Part shown: piece after piece, positions 25,158 to 33,001 of the stretch
Layout: each line of letters starts with the position of its first letter
How positions within the stretch are numbered: position 1 is the stretch's first letter
Source: a virus
Length of the DNA stretch: 64,000 nt
Reading direction: 5' to 3' (one strand)
IMG/VR virus record: IMGVR_UViG_3300042305_002088
Location: 39,279-103,278 of that record
Made by a program: the position numbers and the translations under genes
The notes under the pieces: generated by a model
What the model saw: the letters and a program-made list of their open reading frames with translations, nothing else
Told to the model about the DNA's origin: nothing
The model's database searches: none

Positions 25158-26774
25158 ATGGCAGAAGTAACTACAAAGTTTAATCAATTACTACATAGCG
25201 TTGAAATTTACATCGAGACTGGTAACGGTCAAAAGTACAACGTTAACCCTAATTCTATTGTAAATTTTTCTATTGAAGATACCCTATCAAACTGGGTAAC
25301 TCAAGGTACTTTATCCTTTTTTTATAACCCTGATATTGATGGCAACACAATTTACGATTCCCGGACAGGTAACGATGTAAAAGCAACAGACGGGTTAACA
25401 AATAGCGATGAAACAGCTAGTTTAAACTTTACTTGCGACGGAAATGATAACGTTTTTATTCATATAGTACCTAAAACAGAAAATACTAACTCAGCATCTG
25501 TTGGAGGTGTTTCAACACCTGAATTTAACATACCTGAAGACTCTGTATTCTGGAGTATAACTCATAAAATGGCCATATACGATATGGAAGATATAGATCT
25601 ACCACCCGGTGCTCAAAACGCTGCCTCTTCTACTCTTAAATGTTATAAGCTTTATTTTTGGGATTACTGGTATCAAAAATTACTAACTAATGTTATAGAG
25701 TATTCAACCGGGGAATCGTCTAATGCTAACCCTCAATCTGATATTGAAAAGGGTTATGAGCACCCGGGTACTATACCAACAGGTATTGCTATGAAGGAGA
25801 TTTTAGAAAAAGGATTAGAAGATGAATTAAAAATAGGTGAAGGAGAGGACTGGGAAGATGGAGCTACAAATATATTTTATACTGCCCCTGCTCAAGCAAC
25901 AGCGTATGATAATTTAACGTACATTTACGAACAACATATTAGTAATAAGAGTTCCGGAGATATACACGATCAAAGTATACTATTAAAAGAAAAAGGTCCT
26001 AACTTTAAAGACACCGGATACCTAACGTTACGACCTATTTCACATTTTTTCGAAAAGGCAGGTAACTCAGAAAAAAGCCCAGGGGAATATCAAATTGAAC
26101 ATTTCTTTTTACAGAGTTATACTGACAGCGATACTGAAGGATCTCGACCTACTAAAAACTTTAAAGCGCCTATAGCTGAAAACTCTAGTAATATAGAGGT
26201 AGATATTAAAACTTTAAAATATCATCAAATCACTAATTACCGTTTTGTTGATGTTGCTTCAATTACTAATTCTCGGGAGTTTTTATCTCGACCTGTTTAT
26301 TCAGTTAACTTTAAAACTCGAGAACTCTTAGTTGAGTTTCAGGCTAATAAAGTTGATGCTGCTAAAAAATTTATCGCTGATAATTACATTTCCCAGTTAT
26401 ATAAGGGTGGTGGTTCTCCAGAAGATTTATTCTTAATTAACGTCGATAAAAACAAACAAAGTAAAAATATAAGACCTGTGTTTTCTTTATTCCGAGACGA
26501 ATCTAAAGGTAGACAAGCGGTAGGGGCTCAAAAAATATTATACACCGGGCTTTATCATAATGCCTGTATAAACTTTAGAACTTTAGGCCTCACTTATCGA
26601 GAGCCGGGCCGTTTTATAGCAATCGATAAAACCGAGGGTGTCGAGTCTGGAGATTTTCAGAATAAATTTTTCGGTCAGTGGTTTGTAATAAACGTAAAAC
26701 ATATTTTTGAATCTGAAATGTATTATAACGATATTACTGCTGTTAAAATACATAGATTTGAACCTTTAAGTTAG
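25158..26774 (+). CDS. Baseplate hub protein (gp27-like)
   Basis: 538 residues, beta-rich. The opening LLHSVEIYIETGNGQKYNV and SIEDTLSNWVTQGTLSFFY, and the late GLYHNACINFRTLGLTYREPGRF with FFGQWFVINVKHIFE, follow the layout of gp27-type hub proteins (two barrel-like domains and a loading domain). It is longer than T4 gp27 (391). No gp5-type lysozyme or needle domain is visible in it or next to it. Assignment is by pattern and position. Confidence 0.6.
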   Translation: MAEVTTKFNQLLHSVEIYIETGNGQKYNVNPNSIVNFSIEDTLSNWVTQGTLSFFYNPDIDGNTIYDSRTGNDVKATDGLTNSDETASLNFTCDGNDNVFIHIVPKTENTNSASVGGVSTPEFNIPEDSVFWSITHKMAIYDMEDIDLPPGAQNAASSTLKCYKLYFWDYWYQKLLTNVIEYSTGESSNANPQSDIEKGYEHPGTIPTGIAMKEILEKGLEDELKIGEGEDWEDGATNIFYTAPAQATAYDNLTYIYEQHISNKSSGDIHDQSILLKEKGPNFKDTGYLTLRPISHFFEKAGNSEKSPGEYQIEHFFLQSYTDSDTEGSRPTKNFKAPIAENSSNIEVDIKTLKYHQITNYRFVDVASITNSREFLSRPVYSVNFKTRELLVEFQANKVDAAKKFIADNYISQLYKGGGSPEDLFLINVDKNKQSKNIRPVFSLFRDESKGRQAVGAQKILYTGLYHNACINFRTLGLTYREPGRFIAIDKTEGVESGDFQNKFFGQWFVINVKHIFESEMYYNDITAVKIHRFEPLS

Positions 26775-26777
26775 CAA

Positions 26778-26785
26778 GATAAATA
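26778..26785 (+). promoter_or_regulatory. Late-promoter-like GATAAATA, 5 nt before ATG
   Basis: Ends 5 nt before the ATG at 26791, the same spacing as at 20564 and 53812. Confidence 0.5.
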
Positions 26786-26790
26786 AACTT

Positions 26791-27036
26791 ATGAACGGTT
26801 TTTTCTCAACTATTACTATGGAAAACGGGGGTTATATTGGTACTGTTTTTAATTCATCAACAAATCAACAAGTGTATCAAACCCAGCCTCATCCATCTCA
26901 ACTTTTAGCTACAAGAGATATGAATAACTTTATTAAAAGAGGGCAGACAAATATCTCTACTACAGACGCTGTTCCAACCACACAAACCACAACTCCAACA
27001 GTCTACTCTAGCCCGAAACGTTGTTGTGGCCGTTAA
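26791..27036 (+). CDS. Small hypothetical structural-block protein
   Basis: 81 residues, not recognised. It opens MNGFFSTITMENGGYIG, has a Thr-rich tail and ends in SSPKRCCGR with vicinal cysteines. It is the last gene of the first late block. Its TAA and the TAA of the convergent gp44 gene share the palindrome TTAA (27033-27036). Confidence 0.55.
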   Translation: MNGFFSTITMENGGYIGTVFNSSTNQQVYQTQPHPSQLLATRDMNNFIKRGQTNISTTDAVPTTQTTTPTVYSSPKRCCGR

Positions 27037-27938
27037 TTATAGAGTTTTAAACAGGTACTAAACCAATTAATCTCTTTATCAATTACGATGGCATCTTTAT
27101 ACATGCCTTCAGAGATTACAAGCAAGGTATTAGCATCTGAATTAGCTTCAAACATTACCTCAAACATCTCTTTAAGAAGCTGGAGATAGTCCCCGGAGAA
27201 TTCTTGCTCTCGTTCAATAACATACTTACGAAGTTCATGAGGTGTAACTTTACCTCTAATCTTGTCTACCACTTTACTAGCAATCCCTTTAACCTGATTG
27301 TCTTTAATCGTTAAAGTTCCAGTATAAGAGAACTTCTGAATATCGTTAATAATACGCCGTAAGTCAGGGTAACCAGAACGAACAAGTTCTACTAGCTTCT
27401 GTTTCTCGGTATCAGGAACGGTGATTCCCTCATTTTTAAGTATAGCTACTACTCTATTCAATACTCCATCTAAAGGAGGTGTTAAACTAAAGATCTGACA
27501 CCGCGATTGCAGAGCAGGAATGATCTTAAACAGATAGTTACAAGTAAAGATAAACCTTGTATTATGTGAATACTCTTCAATAACATTGCGAAGTGCTTTC
27601 TGTGAATCTAAAGTAAGGGCATCACATTCATCAAAGAGTACAATTTTTAACTTACCATCTAAAGACTTTGTAGAGGCAAACCCGATAACTTTAGAACGTA
27701 TCGTGTCAATACCGTTCTCGTCAGAAGCATTAATGTAAAGATACTGACAATCTAGGATATCATTTGCGATGATCTTAGAGAGTGTAGTCTTACCAGTACC
27801 TGGGTTACCAGCAAATAAAAGATTTGGTACCTCTTCTTTACTCTTAAGAGACTCAAAGTATAACCGATCTTCGTTAGCAAGAACAATATCAGTTAAGGTC
27901 TTAGGCCTATACTTCTCAACAAATAGATTCTGAAACAT
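27033..27938 (-). CDS. 44: Clamp loader large subunit (T4 gp44, AAA+)
   Basis: 301 residues (T4: 319); the RFC-type ATPase that opens and loads the gp45 clamp. Walker A GNPGTGKTT lies near 43-51 and Walker B LFDECDAL near 98-105. Sensor 1 is FIFTCNYL and the SRC arginine-finger motif is in ALQSRCQIF. The C-terminal collar domain is present. The small subunit gp62 is not seen in the window. It is transcribed against the surrounding late genes, 15 nt after the dUTPase gene on its own strand. Confidence 0.95.
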   Translation of the reverse strand: MFQNLFVEKYRPKTLTDIVLANEDRLYFESLKSKEEVPNLLFAGNPGTGKTTLSKIIANDILDCQYLYINASDENGIDTIRSKVIGFASTKSLDGKLKIVLFDECDALTLDSQKALRNVIEEYSHNTRFIFTCNYLFKIIPALQSRCQIFSLTPPLDGVLNRVVAILKNEGITVPDTEKQKLVELVRSGYPDLRRIINDIQKFSYTGTLTIKDNQVKGIASKVVDKIRGKVTPHELRKYVIEREQEFSGDYLQLLKEMFEVMFEANSDANTLLVISEGMYKDAIVIDKEINWFSTCLKLYN

Positions 27939-27953
27939 GAATAGATTATACTA

Positions 27954-28427
27954 TCAATGACCGGAACTGCCAAATCCTTTTTCCCCTCGTTCAGTTTCAT
28001 GAACGGTTTCAGACCAAAACGAATCTAAAGTAACAAGAGGGTAGAGAACAAATTGTGCAACTCTGTCACCTTTCTTAACTGTATAATCGTTATCAGAATG
28101 ATTAAGAATACGAATACCTAAATCACCTCTATATTGATTATCAATAATTCCGTTGAAGGCTTGAAGACCGTATTTGAACTGTAAACCAGAACGAGACTCT
28201 ACTCTAATCCAAAACCCCGGTGGAAGATAAGCCAGTTTAAGACCAACAGGTACAATAGTGGCACCTCTTGCAGGAATAACAGTATCTTCAACTGCTGTTA
28301 CATCATAACCAGAATCTCCTGTTTGAGAGTCTTTATGATTACGTTCAGGTAGAACTGCATCAGGATGAGTTTTAAGAAACTTTACCCCTGAATTAGGACT
28401 TGTTGTATATGTGAATGAACTATTCAT
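27954..28427 (-). CDS. dut: dUTP diphosphatase (trimeric dUTPase)
   Basis: 157 residues; hydrolyses dUTP to dUMP, preventing uracil in DNA and feeding dTMP synthesis. All five trimeric-dUTPase motifs are visible: DSGYDVTAVED (I), ESRSGL (II, Ser in place of the usual Pro), GIIDNQYRGDLGI (III, with catalytic Asp), GDRVAQFVL (IV) and RGEKGFGSSGH (V). The start overlaps the end of the small upstream gene by 8 nt. Confidence 0.95.
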   Translation of the reverse strand: MNSSFTYTTSPNSGVKFLKTHPDAVLPERNHKDSQTGDSGYDVTAVEDTVIPARGATIVPVGLKLAYLPPGFWIRVESRSGLQFKYGLQAFNGIIDNQYRGDLGIRILNHSDNDYTVKKGDRVAQFVLYPLVTLDSFWSETVHETERGEKGFGSSGH

Positions 28428-28584
28428 TGATTAATTGACGTCCAGTGTAGTTACCTTCTTTAATTTCTCCAATAGGCTTTGCACCAGGTCTTACAGCATT
28501 AATTTCAAGCCACTGAATAAGCTGATCGAGTTTATCAGTAGGAACGATATAAGTCCCATTAATTGTGTTAACAATAGTTTCCAT
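28420..28584 (-). CDS. 54-residue hypothetical protein upstream of dUTPase
   Basis: Not recognised. It begins METIVNTINGTYIVPTDKLD and ends GNYTGRQLINE. Support comes from an uninterrupted frame filling the space before dUTPase, an 8-nt overlap with the dUTPase start (typical coupling), and a protein-like composition with a helical LDQLIQWLEINA segment. It is probably the first gene of the short minus-strand operon. Confidence 0.65.
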   Translation of the reverse strand: METIVNTINGTYIVPTDKLDQLIQWLEINAVRPGAKPIGEIKEGNYTGRQLINE

Positions 28585-28638
28585 CTCGATATAATACTAT
28601 AAAGTTTATAAAAAGCAACTGGCAGCTTAATTAATTTG

Positions 28639-29148
28639 ATGTCAGATTTAGATACCCTTTTAGATGAACTGTCTTCTTTTTCGTTCCCTCAACCTACAAC
28701 AGCTAAGTCTGTACCTAGAGGTACCCCAACTCATATTACTGAAGATAATATTAACGATTATATTTTACAGAAAACCGGTACACTAATTGATGCTGGTCTC
28801 GGAGCTGTTAGTGATTTAAAAGACTTTATTGTACAAGGACAGAACCCTGATGAGATAGCCGCTCTTTCTGAACTTATTTCTTCTACCACCAAAGCTATCG
28901 AGGCTCTTAATAAAATTAACTTACAGAATAAAAAAGCTAAAACCGATAAAGAGCTTAAAGCTATTGATATTGAAGGTAAGAAAGCTATTGCCGGTTCTTT
29001 ACCAGGAAACGTTACCAACAATACAGTTAATTTGGTTGCCAGTAGAGAAGAGATCTTCAAACAGCTTTTAAACAATGTTCAAGAGGATGTTGTAGAAGCT
29101 ATTGAAGTAGTTGATTCTATTGTTATAGAAGAAAAAGAAGATAAATAA
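28639..29148 (+). CDS. 16: Terminase small subunit (T4 gp16-like)
   Basis: 169 residues from the ATG at 28639 (a TTG lies one codon upstream); T4 gp16 has 164. The layout matches the family: an N-terminal LDTLLDELSSF, a central helical hairpin (SELISSTTKAIEALNKINLQ) and then NVTNNTVNLVASREEIFKQL, corresponding to the 'NxxNATVFxGSxxEL' block of T4 gp16. The C-terminal tail is acidic. It forms the ring that recognises packaging-start DNA and regulates gp17. It is about 13 kb from gp17, whereas in T4 they are adjacent. Confidence 0.78.
   Translation: MSDLDTLLDELSSFSFPQPTTAKSVPRGTPTHITEDNINDYILQKTGTLIDAGLGAVSDLKDFIVQGQNPDEIAALSELISSTTKAIEALNKINLQNKKAKTDKELKAIDIEGKKAIAGSLPGNVTNNTVNLVASREEIFKQLLNNVQEDVVEAIEVVDSIVIEEKEDK
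29140..29147 (+). promoter_or_regulatory. Late-promoter-like GATAAATA, 6 nt before ATG
   Basis: Lies across the gp16 stop and ends 6 nt before the ATG at 29154. Confidence 0.45.
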
Positions 29149-29153
29149 TTGAT

Positions 29154-29840
29154 ATGGCACTTCCTATTTCAATTAATAATGACCCGAACTTCCCGCCAAC
29201 AGGTGCAGGACCTTATAGAATTGATAGAACCTGGTGTTTAGGTGACACGTTACCATACTTAAACGGTAATACTACAATTTTTGCAAATGAAATTAATAGT
29301 TTAGGTACTGCATTAGCTTCTACTAGTGCTAATTTAGTTACAGGGTATACAACGCTTGTAAATTCAACAAGTTCAAATTTAAATAATCAAATTTCTGAAA
29401 CCGGGAAAGTGCTTCAAGTAGTTGCTCAAACAACTGATTTGTCCCAACTCGGCGGAGCAATTACCTCAATAACTGATACAGGTATACCCGCTCTTACTCT
29501 TACTCGAAAAAGTACCACATCCAAAATATTGATAGACTTAATAGGAGGCCGCGCCTATACCAACTCACTAGCGCCTGCTCGAACATATTTTTATATTCAA
29601 TTAAATGGCTCGGGTAGTTATGTAAATATTGACGGTAGTGGTAGATCTGTCGAATATTTAGATTCCAGTACTCAAGTCTGGACTCCACATTCAGCTCGTT
29701 ATTTTTATACACCGATTTCTACAACAACTACTATAAGTTTAAAAGTTTATTATAGTATAAGTACAGCTGCTTCAACTTTCTGGCATCATGTTGGTACTAC
29801 AGCAGAACCGTTTATATTAACAATGTCTGAAATCGCTTAA
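29154..29840 (+). CDS. Fibre-like structural protein with CLGDTLxxLN anchor
   Basis: 228 residues. The N-terminal region DRTWCLGDTLPYLNGN then EINSLGTAL resembles the IGxSLxxIN anchor found in three proteins at 53825-55683. It is followed by a coiled or shaft segment (about 55-85) and a beta-sandwich-like C-terminus with KILIDLIGGRAYTNS, ARTYFYIQLNGSGSY and TISLKVYYSIST. A virion surface or neck/baseplate fibre is likely. It converges on the RNR gene with a 4-nt gap. Confidence 0.6.
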   Translation: MALPISINNDPNFPPTGAGPYRIDRTWCLGDTLPYLNGNTTIFANEINSLGTALASTSANLVTGYTTLVNSTSSNLNNQISETGKVLQVVAQTTDLSQLGGAITSITDTGIPALTLTRKSTTSKILIDLIGGRAYTNSLAPARTYFYIQLNGSGSYVNIDGSGRSVEYLDSSTQVWTPHSARYFYTPISTTTTISLKVYYSISTAASTFWHHVGTTAEPFILTMSEIA

Positions 29841-29844
29841 TAAT

Positions 29845-31836
29845 CTACTTGATCGGACAAGCACCGCCTGCACATTCCATACTTTCAATATCCCCTTGAC
29901 CGATATTAATTGATGTAATTGACTTAACTTTTTCAGTTAACTTCTGATACTCTTCTTCAGAAATCTCTTCGTACGGTGCTTGTGCAAATCCATGCTCATT
30001 ATGAAGCAGGAATGATACCGATTTAATAGATGTCTCGTAGTTGTATTCAAGCCAAGCTTTAATCTCTTCTAGCTCTTCTTGTTTATAATATACTGTAACA
30101 GACACAGCATTATCTGACCAATAGGTTTGAAGCTTCTTAACTAAGTCAAGCTGCTGAACAGCTGTCATTGATTTAGCTACTACACATTCATTACCTGCTG
30201 AACAAGGAAATGAAACAACTACAGTTGAATGGTCATCTTTACCATCAAAACCGCGAACATATTCTACATGATAACCAAGATCGCGGCAGATATTAACAAG
30301 CTTATCTCCAGACCCCATTCTCACTCTACGAATATAGAACGGTGAATAAGCAGGGTGAACCCCAGGTGTTGAACCTGCGAGTAATGAAAGAGTACCAGAC
30401 GGTTTAACTGTGGTTAACTTAATTGATTCAGGATAACCCTTATGTTTTGACCACTCTTTATCAAATTTACGAAGAGCCTCATAAGCCTTATCAAGCCATT
30501 GAATCTTCTCATCTGAACACTGACAGATGCCGGTAACACCGAGTCCTAAACGCATGTTCTTATGAACAATCTTATTTGTCTCATCATGAATAAAGGGCAT
30601 CGCTGCTGTTGCTTTTTGTGTCTTATAAAGCAGAGTAGCACAGTCAGTCAATTCTTCAACAGATGTAATATTGTTAAGATATAGCTCAGACAGATTGCAG
30701 CACTCATAAGATGTTAAAGAGATTTCTGCACAAGGGTTAGTTCCAAGTACGTTATCTTCATTTGTAGGATAGAGCTTAGAACTCTTCATAGGACCATCTT
30801 TAAGACGACCAAACTTTTGAGATAAAGGAAGATTAAAGAAGCCGTAAGGTTCCCCTTTAGCAAAACCTGTCTCTTTATCTACAATATAACCGTTAGTCCA
30901 AATTTCACTAGAAATATGAGAAAAATCATCGGCATAGATTGTATTATTGGACATTGCTCTCCAGTTAGGAATGTTACCCAATGACCAGTTCTTAGCTCTT
31001 AGATAAAGATAATCATCCGGGTCACCAAGAGCGATTTGCGCTGAACGACGTACATTTCCAGCCACTACAATAGACCCAATAATATTACAGATATCGAGAA
31101 CATCTGTAGAACGAAGTTTTTTACCTTCTCTTGATTGAAAGATCTTAGAAATCTTTTCAATACCTTCAATAAGGATACCAGGACCAGAAGCCGTACCACC
31201 AAAACCTGAAATACGTTCACCGGAACCTCTAACTAAGATAGTTGAGTAACTAAATGATTTACCAGTTACATAATAAGCGTCCAAAACTTTACGAAGCAGT
31301 TCAACCCAACCAGAACGTGAATCAGGAACAATAAAATCAGCATCCTTAGTGCATTGATGCTCAATAGATACACTCTTCTTAATCTTAGGAAGTTCGTGAA
31401 TGTCTTCTCTACGGATAGAGAAACCAACACCACCTCCAAGCATTAAGTTCTCAAAAATAAAGAGAAAAGTCTTCGGGTCGTTAATACTGCAGTACCAGCA
31501 GTTAAGTAAAGAGTTAGCACCAAACTTCTTAACTGTTTCAGTACCTAACTGCCAAAGCATTCTACCAGCAAAGTTACACTTGAGATTAAAAACTAAATCA
31601 TACAAACGTTGAGCTTCTTCAGGTGTATAGTCAGCACCAATTTCTTGCGCACCATTAATACAACGAGCCACTGTCTGCCACCACTCCTCAGTATTGTCTG
31701 TACCTTCTATTTTTCTAGCATAGGTTCTTTTATAGACAATATATCCTAATCCGTTGAAGCCCCAAGGCACTTCTTTATTGATATATTTTTGTAGAAATTT
31801 TTCTGGTAACAGGTCAGAGGTATAGTTTGTAATCAT
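29845..31836 (-). CDS. nrdJ: Class II (B12-dependent) ribonucleoside-triphosphate reductase, monomeric
   Basis: 663 residues; makes dNTPs from NTPs with adenosylcobalamin, needing no oxygen and no NrdB subunit. Catalytic features as in Lactobacillus leichmannii RTPR: SLLNCWYCS (C113) forms the active-site disulphide with a Cys in SYECCNL. NPCAEISL carries the Asn, thiyl-radical Cys and Glu. C655 and C660 in ECAGGACPIK at the C-terminus are the shuttle cysteines. It is somewhat shorter than RTPR (739). It requires cobalamin from host or environment. Confidence 0.93.
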   Translation of the reverse strand: MITNYTSDLLPEKFLQKYINKEVPWGFNGLGYIVYKRTYARKIEGTDNTEEWWQTVARCINGAQEIGADYTPEEAQRLYDLVFNLKCNFAGRMLWQLGTETVKKFGANSLLNCWYCSINDPKTFLFIFENLMLGGGVGFSIRREDIHELPKIKKSVSIEHQCTKDADFIVPDSRSGWVELLRKVLDAYYVTGKSFSYSTILVRGSGERISGFGGTASGPGILIEGIEKISKIFQSREGKKLRSTDVLDICNIIGSIVVAGNVRRSAQIALGDPDDYLYLRAKNWSLGNIPNWRAMSNNTIYADDFSHISSEIWTNGYIVDKETGFAKGEPYGFFNLPLSQKFGRLKDGPMKSSKLYPTNEDNVLGTNPCAEISLTSYECCNLSELYLNNITSVEELTDCATLLYKTQKATAAMPFIHDETNKIVHKNMRLGLGVTGICQCSDEKIQWLDKAYEALRKFDKEWSKHKGYPESIKLTTVKPSGTLSLLAGSTPGVHPAYSPFYIRRVRMGSGDKLVNICRDLGYHVEYVRGFDGKDDHSTVVVSFPCSAGNECVVAKSMTAVQQLDLVKKLQTYWSDNAVSVTVYYKQEELEEIKAWLEYNYETSIKSVSFLLHNEHGFAQAPYEEISEEEYQKLTEKVKSITSINIGQGDIESMECAGGACPIK

Positions 31837-31901
31837 AAATTTGACAAAGAATGTGTAGGAATAACTTAAGCTATTCTACGCCAAAAAACTAGTAAATCTA
31901 C

Positions 31902-32447
31902 TTAGTATTTTCTCTTTGGCGAATTACCTGCACCTGGCTCTTTATCATTCCACTTTGTTCCGCCAGGAAGTTGTACATTTTTGTTTTGCAGGTTAATATC
32001 AAAATCAGCCTTTTGTTCAGCTTCTACCTTTTCAGGTTTAATATTAATTTTAGATTTACGACGAACTGAATCAGGTACCGGGCCTGTATTGATACCATCA
32101 TCTTGAAGCTCCAATATCTCAATAGGTACTGTCATTGGTGTACGATAAAGACCTGGAGCGTATTCTACAATAACATCTGCATAAATACTATCAGGAGATT
32201 CAGTACCACCACGATAGTTTTGAGTTGTTGTTGGATAGATTGATTTAATTGCGGAAATTCTTAAGTTAAGATCAAAACCCGGATCCATACAAGATTTTAC
32301 AACATCGATAAAGTTTTGCCCTTTACCTTTCATAAAATCTGATTTTAAAGCGTCCTTTTTAAAACGAACACGGTCTCCAATAATAAAACCGCCCTGTTGA
32401 TAACGCTCCAATAGATTTTCGAATAAGACATCAAATTTAGTTTCCAT
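31902..32447 (-). CDS. Hypothetical protein upstream of RNR
   Basis: 181 residues, not recognised. The N-terminus is a helix (DVLFENLLERYQQGG). Next comes FIIGDRVRFKKDALKSDFMKG, which looks like a small SH3-like barrel, and YADVIVEYAPGLYRTPMTVP; the C-terminus is charged and disordered. It is divergent from gp25 across a 50-nt gap. The 65 nt between it and RNR contains an imperfect stem (31855-31879). Confidence 0.55.
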   Translation of the reverse strand: METKFDVLFENLLERYQQGGFIIGDRVRFKKDALKSDFMKGKGQNFIDVVKSCMDPGFDLNLRISAIKSIYPTTTQNYRGGTESPDSIYADVIVEYAPGLYRTPMTVPIEILELQDDGINTGPVPDSVRRKSKINIKPEKVEAEQKADFDINLQNKNVQLPGGTKWNDKEPGAGNSPKRKY

Positions 32448-32461
32448 AATAATTCTGATAT

Positions 32462-32469
32462 TATTTATG
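32462..32469 (-). promoter_or_regulatory. Late-promoter-like CATAAATA on the minus strand
   Basis: Ends 14 nt before the ATG at 32447 (minus). The same 50-nt divergent gap has TCTAAATA (32480-32487) 10 nt before the gp25 ATG on the plus strand, so it may fire both ways. Confidence 0.45.
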
Positions 32470-32497
32470 CAACTCTTGCTCTAAATAATAGTGTAAA

Positions 32498-32998
32498 ATG
32501 GCTATTAAGATACAAGCACTAGAAAACATCTCAAAAACATATAAAGACAAGACATATGTTTATAAAGATCTTACTCTTGACTTAACAACCACAAAAATTG
32601 ATTCCCCGGGGGTTTCTTTACCAGTACCTGGATCCGATATCAAAGCTTCATTTGATTTAGCAGCCATAAACAACTCTCTAACAAATCTTTTTAATACTCT
32701 TCCTGGTCAGAGATTTTTATTCCCCGAATACGGACTTAATTTATATCAGTTTTTATTTGAACCTGTAACACCTGAAAACGGCGAACTTATTGGCGATGCT
32801 GTATTTCGTGCAGTTACAACTTTTGAACCAAGAATAACTGTCAAGAACATCAATATTTCAGTAGACGCAGATAATAATCAATATTACGTTACAGCTATTA
32901 TTCAACTACCTATACTCAATCTTATTGAAGAACTTGACTTTGTTTTTAATATTAAAAAACAATCTTTTATCTCTTTACCCGTACAAAGAAGAAAATAA
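32498..32998 (+). CDS. 25: Baseplate wedge protein (T4 gp25-like)
   Basis: 166 residues (T4: 132), from the gp25/gpW family whose fold resembles lysozyme but has no lysozyme activity. It carries the conserved core FNTLPGQRFLFPEYGLNLYQ, FEPVTPENGE and TTFEPRITVKNI with the invariant EPR triad. It seeds sheath assembly at the baseplate. It is followed by gp6 with a 3-nt gap, the T4-type pairing. Confidence 0.92.
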   Translation: MAIKIQALENISKTYKDKTYVYKDLTLDLTTTKIDSPGVSLPVPGSDIKASFDLAAINNSLTNLFNTLPGQRFLFPEYGLNLYQFLFEPVTPENGELIGDAVFRAVTTFEPRITVKNINISVDADNNQYYVTAIIQLPILNLIEELDFVFNIKKQSFISLPVQRRK

Positions 32999-33001
32999 CA
33001 T

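Noticed and set aside
28591-28618. Sigma70-like promoter on the minus strand (TTGCTT-16-TATTAT) before the 54-residue gene
   Set aside because: Match is weak in a very AT-rich stretch and would start RNA at the ATG; not strong enough to list.
31855-31879. Stem-loop between the 31902 gene and RNR (minus)
   Set aside because: The stem has a bulged G and is A/T-rich; on the minus strand the T-run precedes the stem instead of following it, so it is not a terminator.
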